A DNA stretch of 64,000 nucleotides from positions 1,922,001-1,986,000 of the forward strand of contig CAVZKX010000002.1 in assembly GCA_963775975.1 (NCBI GenBank), written 5' to 3'. The notes under the pieces are model-generated. The model made no database searches. It was not told where the DNA came from and saw only the letters and a program-made list of their open reading frames with translations. A program made the position numbers and the translations under genes. This DNA is from JANXQG01 sp963775975. Lineage in GTDB: Bacteria > Planctomycetota > Planctomycetia > Pirellulales > Thermoguttaceae. Shown here one piece after another: positions 10,098 to 19,858 of this stretch (the first letter of the stretch is position 1; each line of letters opens with the position of its first letter).

Positions 10098-10126
10098 TTT
10101 GCGCACCCGTTTTGTTCATGTAGAAT
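10098..10126 (+). promoter_or_regulatory. Putative promoter for the small gene and arfB
   Basis: TTTGCG and TAGAAT are 17 bases apart, ending about 50 bases before the ATG at 10177. The -10 is good and the -35 weak. Found by inspection only. Confidence 0.3.
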
Positions 10127-10176
10127 AGAAGAGGATGCACTTCAGTACCTGACTAACGCAGACGAGGTTGAATCGC

Positions 10177-10392
10177 ATGAAAGCCGTTATTCAGTTTACG
10201 AAGCCGGAAGAGGCGCGGGCGCTGCCAACTCTCCTACGACGCTCGGCAGGCGCGATCCTGCCGAATCGGACGTATGTGCTCGACAAGGAATCGGTGACTG
10301 AGTTGCGAAAACTCGGCATTCGGTTCATCACGCTCAGCCAAGACTCCTCCGCATCAAGCCTCGAAGGAGTAGGTGCCGGTGAAAGAGTATGA
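10177..10392 (+). CDS. Small hypothetical protein upstream of arfB
   Basis: A 71-residue protein beginning MKAVIQFTKPEEARALPTLL. The ATG at 10177 is preferred over a TTG nine bases upstream. It is mixed alpha/beta with no signal peptide or membrane segment, and I do not recognise a family. Its stop overlaps the arfB start (ATGA arrangement at 10389-10392), so the two genes are probably translated together. Coupling hints at a link to ribosome rescue, but this is inference. Confidence 0.55.
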   Translation: MKAVIQFTKPEEARALPTLLRRSAGAILPNRTYVLDKESVTELRKLGIRFITLSQDSSASSLEGVGAGERV

Positions 10393-10814
10393 CCATGCTG
10401 GTCGTCAACAGCCAGGTGCGAATCCCGCTTGCGGAGTTCGAAATTACCTTTGCGCGCAGCAGCGGACCGGGTGGGCAAAACGTCAACAAGGTCAATAGCA
10501 AGGCGGTCCTACGGTGGAGCGTGCGGAATTCTCCCGCTTTGCCGGAGGCGGTGCGTCAGCGGTTTCTGCAAAAATACGCCGCCCGCCTGACCAACGAGGG
10601 TGAGTTGCTGGTAACCAGCCAGCGGTTTCGCGACGCGCCGCGGAATTCGCAAGACTGTCTAGAGAAACTGCGGACGATGCTGCTGGCGGTGGCAATTCCT
10701 CCCAAACGCCGCCGGGTGACGAGGCCGACGCGAGGATCGGTCGAGCGGCGGCTCAAGGCCAAGCGAAAGCAATCCGCGGCCAAGCAGGGGCGCCGAGAGC
10801 GCGGGGACGATTGA
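10389..10814 (+). CDS. arfB: Alternative ribosome-rescue factor / peptidyl-tRNA hydrolase ArfB
   Basis: A 141-residue ArfB (YaeJ/ICT1-type) protein that hydrolyses peptidyl-tRNA on ribosomes stalled without a stop codon. The catalytic GGQ lies in RSSGPGGQNVNKVNSKA, close to the N-terminus as in ArfB, and there is no codon-recognition domain, unlike RF1/RF2. The C-terminus is the expected strongly basic tail (KRRRVTRPTRGSVERRLKAK), which enters the empty mRNA channel. The ATG at 10395 is an equally possible start. Confidence 0.92.
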   Translation: MTMLVVNSQVRIPLAEFEITFARSSGPGGQNVNKVNSKAVLRWSVRNSPALPEAVRQRFLQKYAARLTNEGELLVTSQRFRDAPRNSQDCLEKLRTMLLAVAIPPKRRRVTRPTRGSVERRLKAKRKQSAAKQGRRERGDD

Positions 10815-10966
10815 CGCGGCATGTCGGTGGAAGCGGTGTCTCGCCGCTTCTGAAGCTGCGCCGGCACGCGTCATCTACGGGCAGCCAATACCCATTTCAA
10901 ACCGCGGCAGTTATAATAGGCGGAATAGTTTCATTGTTTTCTTGTCATACTAGTTTAGCGACTTTC

Positions 10967-11722
10967 ATGGCCCAAAATCAGGATATTGACGCCATCCTTC
11001 GCGACTGGCCCTATCAGCCGGGCGTGATCAGCGCGCGGATCGTCCGCGCGGCCGGCCGCCGCAAAGTGCTGCAAATGCGGATCGAACTGGGCCTCTTGCA
11101 AATGGAGTTCACCGCCCGGCCCGACGGCGAGCGGCCGGGCGGCAAAGATACCTACCTGGAATACATTTCGGGCCAAGTGGGCGACGCCGAGGACGAGCCG
11201 GAACTGCTGACCGACGAACAGTGTTTTGAGATCGACCGCGAGTTCGTGCAGTATTACCACCGGCGGATCTGTTGCCTGGCCCTGCGGGAGTTCGACCGGG
11301 CGGTGGCCGACGCGGACCATACTTTGGAACTGATGGATTTTGTGGCGGCCCATTCTCCCAACGAGGAATGGACGGCGTCGCACGAGCGCTACCGGCCGTT
11401 CGTCCACTTCCATCGCACGCAGGCATTGGCCCTGGCGGTGCTGGAGAAATCGGGCCCCGAGACGGCGATCGAGGAGATCAACAAGGGGCTGGAGGAGATG
11501 CGGAAGATTTTCGTGAGCGCCGAGGCCGAGGAGCAGTTCGACGCCGACGAGCTGGTCGTGCAGCTTCGCGAACTGAAGGAATCGCTGCGCACGGAATACA
11601 AGGTGGGTCCGACGCTGGCGGAGCAATTGGCCGAGGCGGTGGCCGCCGAGGAATACGAGCGCGCCGCGCGGCTGCGCGACGAAATCGCTCGCCGGCACGT
11701 TCCGCAGGAAGGACCGAAGTAA
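10967..11722 (+). CDS. UvrB/UvrC (UVR) motif-containing protein
   Basis: A 251-residue cytoplasmic protein. The ATG at 10967 (MAQNQDIDAILRDWPYQPG) is preferred over upstream in-frame codons, which lie in non-coding-looking sequence after arfB. A TATAAT at 10912-10917 fits a promoter placed there. The C-terminal ~35 residues (LAEAVAAEEYERAARLRDEI) form a UVR motif, the helical hairpin that joins UvrB to UvrC and also occurs in McsA-type proteins. The N-terminal 200 residues are a planctomycete-type helical domain of unknown role. The gene converges with the giant exoprotein gene, with only three bases between the stops. Confidence 0.72.
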   Translation: MAQNQDIDAILRDWPYQPGVISARIVRAAGRRKVLQMRIELGLLQMEFTARPDGERPGGKDTYLEYISGQVGDAEDEPELLTDEQCFEIDREFVQYYHRRICCLALREFDRAVADADHTLELMDFVAAHSPNEEWTASHERYRPFVHFHRTQALALAVLEKSGPETAIEEINKGLEEMRKIFVSAEAEEQFDADELVVQLRELKESLRTEYKVGPTLAEQLAEAVAAEEYERAARLRDEIARRHVPQEGPK

Positions 11723-11725
11723 GCG

Positions 11726-14700
11726 TCACTGCCAATCGGCCAGTACGGCGTCCAGCGCTTGACGCCGGGCAAGCGCGTCGCCGCTTGTGGCGTCGCTATT
11801 TGCTTGCAGCGAATCTGCCAGGACCGCCGCCGCGGCTCGCATATTTCCAGCGTTTCCGCCAGCGCTCGGCGATGATGGGGCCAATTGCGCAAAGACCCGC
11901 ACGACAGCGGAAACTTGCGGCGGCGGCAATGCCGACGTTGCCCCCGTACCATCCGCGCTTGACGAACTGCTTGAGGCCGATACTGCCGCCGTAGGCTGCG
12001 CAGGCGCCGCGGTTGCCGCCGCGAGTTGCCCGATCCCGTCAGTCGACGACGCGCCGGCTTGGCCCATGCCGGGCACGAAATCGACCCAGTCGCCGACGGT
12101 GATGTCAGCGCCAGAGGGCAGCGCTGTGTCGGTCGTGATGACCAGCTTGCCGTCGGCGACGGTCGTGTTGCCAGTGTAGGTATTGTTGCCGGAGAGCACG
12201 ACCGTACCAGCGCCGGTCTTCTGGATGCCGTAAGCGCCGCCAGAGGAGATGTCTCCAGTGACATTCAAGATGCCGCTGTCGGAATTCAGGAACGCGTCGC
12301 CGCCGGCGAGCGTGATCGGAAGCGCGACGGTTTGCATCGCGCTCGCCAGGTTGTTGATAACGCCGGACAACGATACGGCGTTGCCGCTGAGGACGAAGGG
12401 ACCGCTCTCGGCGGGAAACGCGATGCCGCCAACTTGCATGGCCGTCAGGTCGTTCGTGACGGGACCGCCGGCGCCGGTGAAACTCAGCGGCATTCCGGCG
12501 GCGAGGGTCATACCGCCCCAATTCGCCGCGGTGCTCCAGTTCGCGTCGGGCCCGCCGCCGAACCAGGTTGCGCTGTTGAGGACGGTCACGGTCGACGGCG
12601 TCGACGCACTGCCGCTGAAGCTCGCATCGCCGCTGTATATGGCAACGATGCCGTGCGTGCCGAAGGCCAGCGCCGGAGCCGACAGCACCGCCTGGCCGGT
12701 CTCGTCCAATAGCGCGAGCCCCAAGTCCGCCCCCGTAGTGCTGTCGACGAAATCGACCTGGCCAGTCGGCATAGCGGAGGAATCGCTGGGAGTGACCATG
12801 GCGGTGAGCGCGGGCGGCATGCCAACGACCGCCGCGGTCGCCGCCGCGATGACCGTCGTCGTGGCGCCGGGACCGGCCTGATTCATGGCCGGCGGCACCG
12901 GCACAGAGATGAAATTTAACGCTGTTAAGAAGTTAGTCCCGTTTTGCCGCACGATGGTCACGTCGTTGGAATCGACGGCGCCGTTGCGGTCGAAGTCTTC
13001 GACGTTGGTAATGCCGGCGGCGGCGGTGAGGTTGTGCCGGGTGAGGATTTCGTCGGTGGCGTTTACGTAGGCATCGCTGGGCGAGTTGCCCGTATCGCCG
13101 ACGGCATTGCCCCAATACGAAACGTCGTTGACCGCCAGGCCGGTCGCCGCATCGGCGAGGAGCGTAAGCTGTAGCCACTCCTTGCTGATCGCGCCGTCGG
13201 GCCAAATGACCTCAACGCGGCTGGAACCGCCCGCGCCGGCGCCGGGCCGCACGGTTACGCTCGTCGGCGCAGGCGCCACGGACCAAGCGCCGGGTGCGTT
13301 GGTATTGCCGACCTTGAATACGAAGTCGGCGGATCCCAGCGTACCAGCGGGGCTCTGCACGTCCATCATGACGCCGTTGATGCCGCCGGAGTAACTCGTG
13401 TAGTTGGCAAAGCTCGCGGTGCCGCCGGGCAGCAGGGGTGTCTTATCGACGGCGATGGCCGCGTCGTCCTGGGCATTCGCAGCCGGATTATTGCCGTCGA
13501 ACGACGAGTTGTTGTAGAACACGTGACGCCCGACGACGGTTGACGCGGAAGCCCTGAGGAAATACTCGCCCAGCGTATTGTTCTTGCCGGTAACCAGTAT
13601 CTTGTAGGCGCCGGCGGTCGTAATCGCGTAGCTGAGTGTTTCGTTGCGGCCATCGCCACCGACTGTGCCGCTTGCCAGCAGGGTCGTTCCCGTGGGATCG
13701 TAGAGTTGGATGTGCGGAGAGAGCGTATTGGAGAATTGGCCGGGGCCGTCCGACGGAGTGCTTGTGGCGAGATTCATAGTGCTTCCCGCGGGCGCGTTTA
13801 GCGAGTACCAGTCGCCCGTCGACGGCGCGGCGTAAGTCAGAATCAGCGTATTCACAGTGGGGGAGACCGAATACCCGAAGATGCCTTGGTCGGCCGTTCC
13901 TACGATGGTGGCGGCGCCGCCGACGGCGACTTGCGTGCCGCGCGCCGCATTGAGGTAGCCGATTCCCGTGGAATTAAGGGGAAGCAGAATGTTCTGATTG
14001 TTGTTTGTCGCAGAAACGGTGGTTGCCGCAACGCTGGTTCCGCTGCCGAGACCGTTGAAAACTCCGATTTGTCCGCTGCCGTCGCCTTCCAGTGTGGAGA
14101 TCGGCGTTGCAACTTCGTAGTTGGTATATGTCATCGAAGTTGCCGTGCCGACGTAGCCGTTGGACGGGTTGAACAGACTCAGTTGAGCGCCAGCAATCGA
14201 TTGACTCACCGAAGTTAAGTCGAAAACGAAGTAATCGCGATCTTCGGTGCTGCTAGAGAAGCCCGTAAAATAATTCTTGTTAGCGGCGGTATGCGCACCG
14301 GTGCTGTCCCACCATCCGGAATCGACTGCCGTCAGGGTCGTGGAGCCGCCAACCGCCAAACCGAGGCTGCCAAGGACGCCGCCGCTGCCGCTGCCGCTGA
14401 TGTCCTCGGCCGTTGCCGGAGTATTGTCGGGCTCCGTCTCGAACAATGCGCCGCGGACGATTCCCAGGTTATAGGAGGTATTCGCCGCGCCGGCAACGTT
14501 CAGGTAATAGTTTCCGGCCGTTGAGAAATGAAAGTTGCTGATGAGCTGCGCGAGGTTCGTGGCGCTGGTAACGCCGGATGCCAGCAGCGTGCCGCCGGAG
14601 TTATACAGGCCGAGGGACAGTGTGCCGGACGTTAGGCTGGCGAGCGTGAACGTGTCGCTCTCCGCGGAGGCGACGTTTAAGGAATAATAATCGCTCGTGC

Positions 14701-17700
14701 CCGGGTTGTTGGTAATCAGCACGCTATTGAGGTTCTTGACGTAGTTGTTGTAGCCGGCCGGCGTGGCGTTATAGTCCACGAGCAGGCGGTTGGAACCCTG
14801 CGTGCCCACATCCTTGATGCCGACGGTGGCGCTGACGCCAAGGTCGTTCGCGCCGCCATTGCGGCCAGTCGAAATGCTTTGATAGTTGAGACGGATGGAT
14901 CCGTCAGCCCCCAGCACCGCCTCAAACGTGAGTCCGCCGCTTCTTGTCGAGTCGGCGTAGTAGGAGATGTCGTTCCATTGGATCACGAGCTGGGCGCTGG
15001 CCCCCGACCCGATCACTTGATAAAGTACCTTCGAGTCGGTCGCGCCGGTAACGTAAAGGTCGTCCCAATACGGCGCGATGGCGGCTTGTGTGGGGTCCGA
15101 GGTCATGTCCTGGTTGCTGAACTCCGTGTTGGAGCTGCCGAACGTGATCAGCCCGTTGGAGCTGACGTACATACTTGTATAGTTCGTGCCATAGAACGGA
15201 AACGTAAAGCTGGCGGGAGAGATCAACGCCGAGGAGTCATCGGCGCCCGCAAGGCCGGTTATCGTTGTGCCGGTGGTGGCTATGTTCTGGAAGGCATAAG
15301 CCGGGATGGCGGCCGAATAGCCGGGGGCAGGGTCCGTCTGGCCGAGAACCGCGGCCCGCTTCACGGTGGACACGGAAGGCGTCACGTTGGCGAAAGCGGC
15401 GGCCAGGCTCTGGGCTGTGGCAATGGTGTTGTTGCTGGAGCCGGCTATCCGGCCTTCCGACTCCAAGGCAGCGTTCAGATAGACCTGCACCGTATATCCG
15501 CCCGTGGTTAACGAAGCTCCACTGACCACGATCCTATACGTTCCCGTGGATGTGCTATTCGTGGGCACACTCTGGATAATGGCGTTCTGGTTGGCCGCGG
15601 CCGCCGTGGCCGTGCCGATGACCGCGCCGTTGGGACCGGACAATTGCACGCTCGGCCGCAACGTGGAACTCGTCGGCGTGACGAGCACGCTGATCGTCTG
15701 GCCCGGATTGATCGGCAGCGTAAACGTGTCCGGATTGTTGTCGGCGTTGATGAAGCCTATCGAGGTGGAGTTTGTGTAAACCAGCGAGCCGGCGGGCGAC
15801 ACGGCTACCAGCGGCACGGGGAACGCCTGCGTGCCGACGTTGACGTAGTAATTGGCGGAGAAGGCGGCGCCGGGGTTGCCGTCGACGTCGGTAACGGCGC
15901 CGGCCGCGATGCTGACGCTTAATGTTCCCCCGGTCGTGAAATTGCCGAGCGTAAACTGCGCCGTCATGTTGCCGTTGGAGAGCACGACGCCCGTGGCTAT
16001 TGCCCCGGCCACGCCCGAAAGCGTGAGCGTGCTCGTCGTGACCGTGGAAGGATTCACCGGCTCGTTGAAGTTCACGACGTAAGTGACGGGAGCGGGCAGG
16101 GTAAACACGCCGTTGGGCGCGGGAGTGGTCGATGTGACTGCCAGCAAAACGGCGTCGTAGCGGAAGTTCGCATCGTATTGAAACAGTGGCGACTCATCGC
16201 TGGCGCGCTTGAAGGCCCCCGCGTTGAGGTGCATTGTCTGAAGCCCCTGCGCCGTCACGGGCGACGTGTTAAACGTGTAGTTGATGGTAGTGCTGCCGGG
16301 CGTATAGGCAAACGAATTGGCCGGGATGCCGTTGACCAGGAAACCGCCGGCCGTGATCGTTGCCGGGTCGACCGGGTCGGAGGTCGTGACGGTGAACGTG
16401 GTCGGCGTCGTCGAAATCACGCTGTTGGCGGCGGGCGTCGTGCCGACCACCGCCAACCCCAGGGAAACCTGGCTGAAGTAGACGTTGGGGTCCATCAACG
16501 TGCTGCTGCCCGGCAAGGCCGAGCGATTGTCGGCCCAAACCACGTCGAATGCGCCCGGGATTCCCACGCTCGTGTCGTAATCGCCCATGTAGGTGGTGTT
16601 GATCACCGCGTCGCGGCCGACTTCGGGGTACGATTGCGCGCTGCCGACGGCAAGACTCGGGGCGAACGTCGCCGTCGTGCCGGAAATCGTGGCCGTGCGG
16701 CCGTAGAGTTGATAGAGGTTGTCGGCGGTCGTGTCTCCTTGGCGGCTGTAATAGAAGACGCCAAGCTTGCTGCCGTCGGGCGTGATCGCGATCGAAGGCT
16801 GCCATTGGTCGGTAGTGGTCGTGTCATCGTTGATCTTCGTGCGAGCACTCCAACTCGCGCCGCCGTTCGTGGAGGTGACCATGAAGATGTCGCCCTTGTC
16901 GCTCGTCGCCGTGCCTTTGTCGTCGTAGGCTACGAAGATCTGCCCCGTCGTCGGGCTTATGGCCACACTGGGGAACGTATTGCTGCGGATGGTTGACGAG
17001 GAAGACGTGCCGTGGTCGATGCCGGTCAGCCCCAGGTCTCCGTTGGTGCCGGAGGAAGTAATCGTGGCGACCGTGATCGTCGAGCCGAAGGTCAAGCCCT
17101 GATCGGTCGACTTCCGCATGTGCAGCGTAGTCGAGCCGCTGTACCAGAAGACGTAGACGGAATGGTCCGGACCAACGGCGACGAATGCCCCTTGGCAGTT
17201 CGTCTCGGTGCTGATCACCGTTCCGCCGCTAGGACCGTAGGTGAGTCCGTGGTCCGTGGAGCGGAAGAAGAAAATCCCATTGCCCGTGCCGAAGTCGCGC
17301 TCGACGAGATAGACGTTTCCATTCCCGCCGCCGCTCGTGTTATCGACGGCGATCCATTCCTTGTCTTGCAGGTTGCCCGCGTTTTGTTTGCCCGGCGCGC
17401 CCTGCACGGGCGCCGACCAAGTGGCGCCGTTGTTGTCCGAGTAGAAGACGTCGACGCCGTAATTAGTGAATTGCAAGGTGGAGAAATAGATCCGGCCTGT
17501 GGTGGAATCGCGGGCCATGACCGGATCGCCGGCGTCGCCGTTGGTGTTTGTCGGCAGCGTGCCGCCGTCGGTGAAGCTGGTGCCGCTGTTGGAGGAGTAA
17601 GCGAAGCCCGTGAATTGGCCTCCGCCGCCGCCCGTCGCATACGACCCCGAGTCGTTATAGCCGACAGCCACGATGCTGCCCGCGGCGACGATGGTCGTCT

Positions 17701-18265
17701 CGCTTTGCGTGAAGTAGCCGGTAGTGTTGGCGCCTGTGTTGTTGTTGACCAGAACGTTCGTCCCGGCAGCGCCGGAAGTGACCGTATCAGGCGGGGGATT
17801 ACCTAGCGATCCTTGTGGATCGGTCGGTCCGAAGGTCTGTTGCTCCTTGATGTAATCGAAATTGATCAGATCGCCGCCGTCGGTGTCATCCGACTCGGGC
17901 TCGCCGGTATCTGCCGCATATTCCTCGACGAGCCGAAAGCCGGGCACGCCTTGGAGTTCCGCCGTCACCTGTTCTTGCGTCGCCGAGTCAGGCGTCTGCA
18001 CGAGGAACGTGCCGCTCAAGTCCAGCGCCGTGACAACCTGCGCGCTGGCGTCGGCGATATTATAGGCGTGAAACAGATTCTGACCGAGTACCGCCTGTGC
18101 ATCCAGCGTCGCGGCCGGCGCCATTCCGGCGATGACCGCTTGCCACTGGCCAGCCACCAACAGGCGGCGGACCTCAAGCGGTTCGAGCGCCAAATGGCGC
18201 GGCTTCACGTCGATTCTTCGGGAGGAGAACTTCTTACGTCGCGAAAACGAACGCCACGAAAACAC
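11726..18265 (-). CDS. Giant secreted BNR/Ig/PPC/dockerin-like exoprotein
   Basis: A 2179-residue extracellular protein. A GTG at 18265 with GGAGGTG five bases upstream is a much better start than the upstream ATG at 18316. The N-terminus carries a basic stretch and the planctomycete LEPLEVRRLL export signature. From about residue 185 to 600 there are BNR/sialidase-like repeats (SxDxGxTW-type, e.g. YSDNNGATWS). SbsA-like Ig domains and several PPC-type prepeptidase domains follow. Near residues 1730-1790 there is a dockerin-like EF-hand (DFDRNGAVDSNDV). A Big_3_5 Ig domain comes next, and an autotransporter-type beta repeat (NNTYTGNTTVADGKLVIT) lies near residue 2030. The tail is Ser/Ala-rich. 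It probably binds or degrades surface glycans, or acts as an adhesin. No sialidase catalytic set was confirmed. Confidence 0.85.
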   Translation of the reverse strand: MFSWRSFSRRKKFSSRRIDVKPRHLALEPLEVRRLLVAGQWQAVIAGMAPAATLDAQAVLGQNLFHAYNIADASAQVVTALDLSGTFLVQTPDSATQEQVTAELQGVPGFRLVEEYAADTGEPESDDTDGGDLINFDYIKEQQTFGPTDPQGSLGNPPPDTVTSGAAGTNVLVNNNTGANTTGYFTQSETTIVAAGSIVAVGYNDSGSYATGGGGGQFTGFAYSSNSGTSFTDGGTLPTNTNGDAGDPVMARDSTTGRIYFSTLQFTNYGVDVFYSDNNGATWSAPVQGAPGKQNAGNLQDKEWIAVDNTSGGGNGNVYLVERDFGTGNGIFFFRSTDHGLTYGPSGGTVISTETNCQGAFVAVGPDHSVYVFWYSGSTTLHMRKSTDQGLTFGSTITVATITSSGTNGDLGLTGIDHGTSSSSTIRSNTFPSVAISPTTGQIFVAYDDKGTATSDKGDIFMVTSTNGGASWSARTKINDDTTTTDQWQPSIAITPDGSKLGVFYYSRQGDTTADNLYQLYGRTATISGTTATFAPSLAVGSAQSYPEVGRDAVINTTYMGDYDTSVGIPGAFDVVWADNRSALPGSSTLMDPNVYFSQVSLGLAVVGTTPAANSVISTTPTTFTVTTSDPVDPATITAGGFLVNGIPANSFAYTPGSTTINYTFNTSPVTAQGLQTMHLNAGAFKRASDESPLFQYDANFRYDAVLLAVTSTTPAPNGVFTLPAPVTYVVNFNEPVNPSTVTTSTLTLSGVAGAIATGVVLSNGNMTAQFTLGNFTTGGTLSVSIAAGAVTDVDGNPGAAFSANYYVNVGTQAFPVPLVAVSPAGSLVYTNSTSIGFINADNNPDTFTLPINPGQTISVLVTPTSSTLRPSVQLSGPNGAVIGTATAAAANQNAIIQSVPTNSTSTGTYRIVVSGASLTTGGYTVQVYLNAALESEGRIAGSSNNTIATAQSLAAAFANVTPSVSTVKRAAVLGQTDPAPGYSAAIPAYAFQNIATTGTTITGLAGADDSSALISPASFTFPFYGTNYTSMYVSSNGLITFGSSNTEFSNQDMTSDPTQAAIAPYWDDLYVTGATDSKVLYQVIGSGASAQLVIQWNDISYYADSTRSGGLTFEAVLGADGSIRLNYQSISTGRNGGANDLGVSATVGIKDVGTQGSNRLLVDYNATPAGYNNYVKNLNSVLITNNPGTSDYYSLNVASAESDTFTLASLTSGTLSLGLYNSGGTLLASGVTSATNLAQLISNFHFSTAGNYYLNVAGAANTSYNLGIVRGALFETEPDNTPATAEDISGSGSGGVLGSLGLAVGGSTTLTAVDSGWWDSTGAHTAANKNYFTGFSSSTEDRDYFVFDLTSVSQSIAGAQLSLFNPSNGYVGTATSMTYTNYEVATPISTLEGDGSGQIGVFNGLGSGTSVAATTVSATNNNQNILLPLNSTGIGYLNAARGTQVAVGGAATIVGTADQGIFGYSVSPTVNTLILTYAAPSTGDWYSLNAPAGSTMNLATSTPSDGPGQFSNTLSPHIQLYDPTGTTLLASGTVGGDGRNETLSYAITTAGAYKILVTGKNNTLGEYFLRASASTVVGRHVFYNNSSFDGNNPAANAQDDAAIAVDKTPLLPGGTASFANYTSYSGGINGVMMDVQSPAGTLGSADFVFKVGNTNAPGAWSVAPAPTSVTVRPGAGAGGSSRVEVIWPDGAISKEWLQLTLLADAATGLAVNDVSYWGNAVGDTGNSPSDAYVNATDEILTRHNLTAAAGITNVEDFDRNGAVDSNDVTIVRQNGTNFLTALNFISVPVPPAMNQAGPGATTTVIAAATAAVVGMPPALTAMVTPSDSSAMPTGQVDFVDSTTGADLGLALLDETGQAVLSAPALAFGTHGIVAIYSGDASFSGSASTPSTVTVLNSATWFGGGPDANWSTAANWGGMTLAAGMPLSFTGAGGPVTNDLTAMQVGGIAFPAESGPFVLSGNAVSLSGVINNLASAMQTVALPITLAGGDAFLNSDSGILNVTGDISSGGAYGIQKTGAGTVVLSGNNTYTGNTTVADGKLVITTDTALPSGADITVGDWVDFVPGMGQAGASSTDGIGQLAAATAAPAQPTAAVSASSSSSSADGTGATSALPPPQVSAVVRVFAQLAPSSPSAGGNAGNMRAAAAVLADSLQANSDATSGDALARRQALDAVLADWQ

Positions 18266-18489
18266 AATACACCTCCATTTTGCTTGGCCAGTGCAATCTG
18301 CTGCATAGCGCGGCAAGGTGAACCTGCTTGAATCAGCACCGCGAGGGAGCGTTCGGACAGCGTGATTGTGTCAAAAGAGTTAGCCTGCGCGCCCCTACAT
18401 TCCAACGGGAGCCGATTCGATCCGCTGCGAGCACTAAATCACAGCGCGGCGCCCAGGAATGCCCGGATTGTACGCTTTTCCTCCAAAGT

Positions 18490-18540
18490 GTCAAGCACTT
18501 TGTAAGAATGCTTGACGAGGGTGTTTTTGCGTGTTATTGT
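18490..18540 (+). promoter_or_regulatory. Palindrome overlapping a sigma-70-type promoter of the sigma-54 activator gene
   Basis: An 8-base inverted repeat GTCAAGCA..TGCTTGAC spans 18490-18516. Its right arm runs into TTGACG (18512-18517), which is 17 bases from TATTGT (18535-18540). An operator overlapping the -35 box would fit autoregulation or repression. This is the only notable structure in the ~410-base gap between the giant exoprotein and the activator. Confidence 0.45.
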
Positions 18541-18679
18541 GCAAATCAAGCGATTAAGACTTTATGAACCGCCATTCGTTGGACCTCCTCTAGATCGTGC
18601 CGCGATTTCCCCGTTGTTTTCGGCTGTTTTTCATGGGAAAACCGCCGAACTGGCATCGCTTGATAATTAGCAGGGCATT

Positions 18680-19787
18680 ATGAGTGTACTTAAACCTGGT
18701 TTTAACAATCAAAAAGAGATTATTGGGATCTCTCCTTGGGCCGGCCGCACGCGCGATCTTGTGCGCCGCGCGGCCTCGCGCAACGCGAGCGTCGTGATTC
18801 TTGGTCCGACCGGCACCGGCAAGGAGTTGATCGCCCGTGCGCTGCATGTCCAAGGACGCCGGTCGTGGCGTCCTTTCGTGGCCGTCGATTGCGCGGCGGC
18901 GACCTGCGCCCTGTTTTCCAGCCACTTGTTCGGCCACGTCCGAGGCGCGTTCACCGGCGCCGAAGGGGACGTGGCCGGCGCGTTTCGGACGGCCGAAGGC
19001 GGTACGATTTTCTTGGACGAGGTTGCCGAGTTGGACGCCGCCTGCCAGGCGAAGCTGCTTCGCGTGTTGCAGCAGCGCGTAGTCACCCCGGTGGGCAGCC
19101 ACACCGAGATCCCCGTCGACGTGCGGGTTGTGGCGGCGACGAACCGCGACCTTGCGGCCGAGGTCGCGGCGGGCCGTTTTCGCGAGGATTTGTACTACCG
19201 GCTCAACGTGATTACGATCGAGGCGCTGCCGCTGGCCGCTCGCCGCGAAGACGTTCCCTTGCTCGCCGCCGGCTTTCTCGAAGAGATCGCGGCGGCCGAA
19301 GACGAGCCGCCGCGCATGCTGACACCCGCCGCCATTTTCGCTTTGGCATCGCGACCCTGGCCGGGAAACGTCCGTCAACTGCGGAACGTCGTCGAGCGCG
19401 CAGTCGCTATTGCCGATGGACTGGTGTTGGATGCCGACTTATTCGACGACCGCGGAGAAGACCTCTCCGCGCGATGAGATCCGCGTCTTGTCAGACGAGG
19501 ACGGTTCCGTTTCTTGCCAGGTGCCTGCGCAGCAGGGCGGAAAATATGGCACGGTCCGCGTTGCCACCGACTCAGCCGCGGTCTATTGCATGCCTACCGT
19601 CGCGGAGACGGAACGTCTCCAAGTTCTGACGGCGCTGCAATGCGCCGATTACAATCAAAGCCACGCCGCGGCCATGCTGGGCGTTACGCGGCAACAACTT
19701 CGCCGCCGCATCGAGAGGCACTTCCCCGATGGCCTGCCTGCAAAGCGCGGTCGCCCGCAGTCGAAGCAGCGGGCGAAGGCCGCTTAG
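18680..19787 (+). CDS. Sensor-less sigma-54 activator (AAA+ plus Fis HTH; frame break)
   Basis: A sigma-54 enhancer-binding protein with no N-terminal receiver or ligand domain; the AAA+ module starts within 20 residues. It has Walker A GPTGTGKE, the sigma-54 loop GAFTGA, Walker B GGTIFLDEV and the sensor region FREDLYYRL. The first frame stops at 19477. The next frame carries on through YNQSHAAAMLGVTRQQLRRR, a Fis-type helix-turn-helix, to 19787. I read these as one protein with a net +1 break near 19470; the 1108-nt span is one base over. It lies between a giant exoprotein and a PEP-CTERM gene, which suggests control of surface proteins. Confidence 0.75.
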
Positions 19788-19806
19788 GACGGGCAAATCA
19801 ATTAAT

Positions 19807-19858
19807 GTCGCCTTTCGCTCCGCGAAAGTTGCGTTACTTTCGCGGAGCGAAAGGCGAC
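19807..19858. repeat. Perfect 22-bp hairpin, possible terminator or REP unit
   Basis: The left arm 19807-19828 and right arm 19837-19858 are exact reverse complements of 22 bases (core CGCTCCGCGAAAG) around an 8-base loop. It lies 20 bases after the activator stop. There is no T-tract, so it resembles a REP element or a bidirectional stem more than a classical terminator. The rest of 19859-20202 shows no gene. Confidence 0.8.

Noticed and set aside
12026..12712. Several 70-270-residue plus-strand frames under the giant exoprotein (12-18 kb)
   Set aside because: Arg/Gly/Ala-rich shadow translations of the beta-repeat gene; no motifs.
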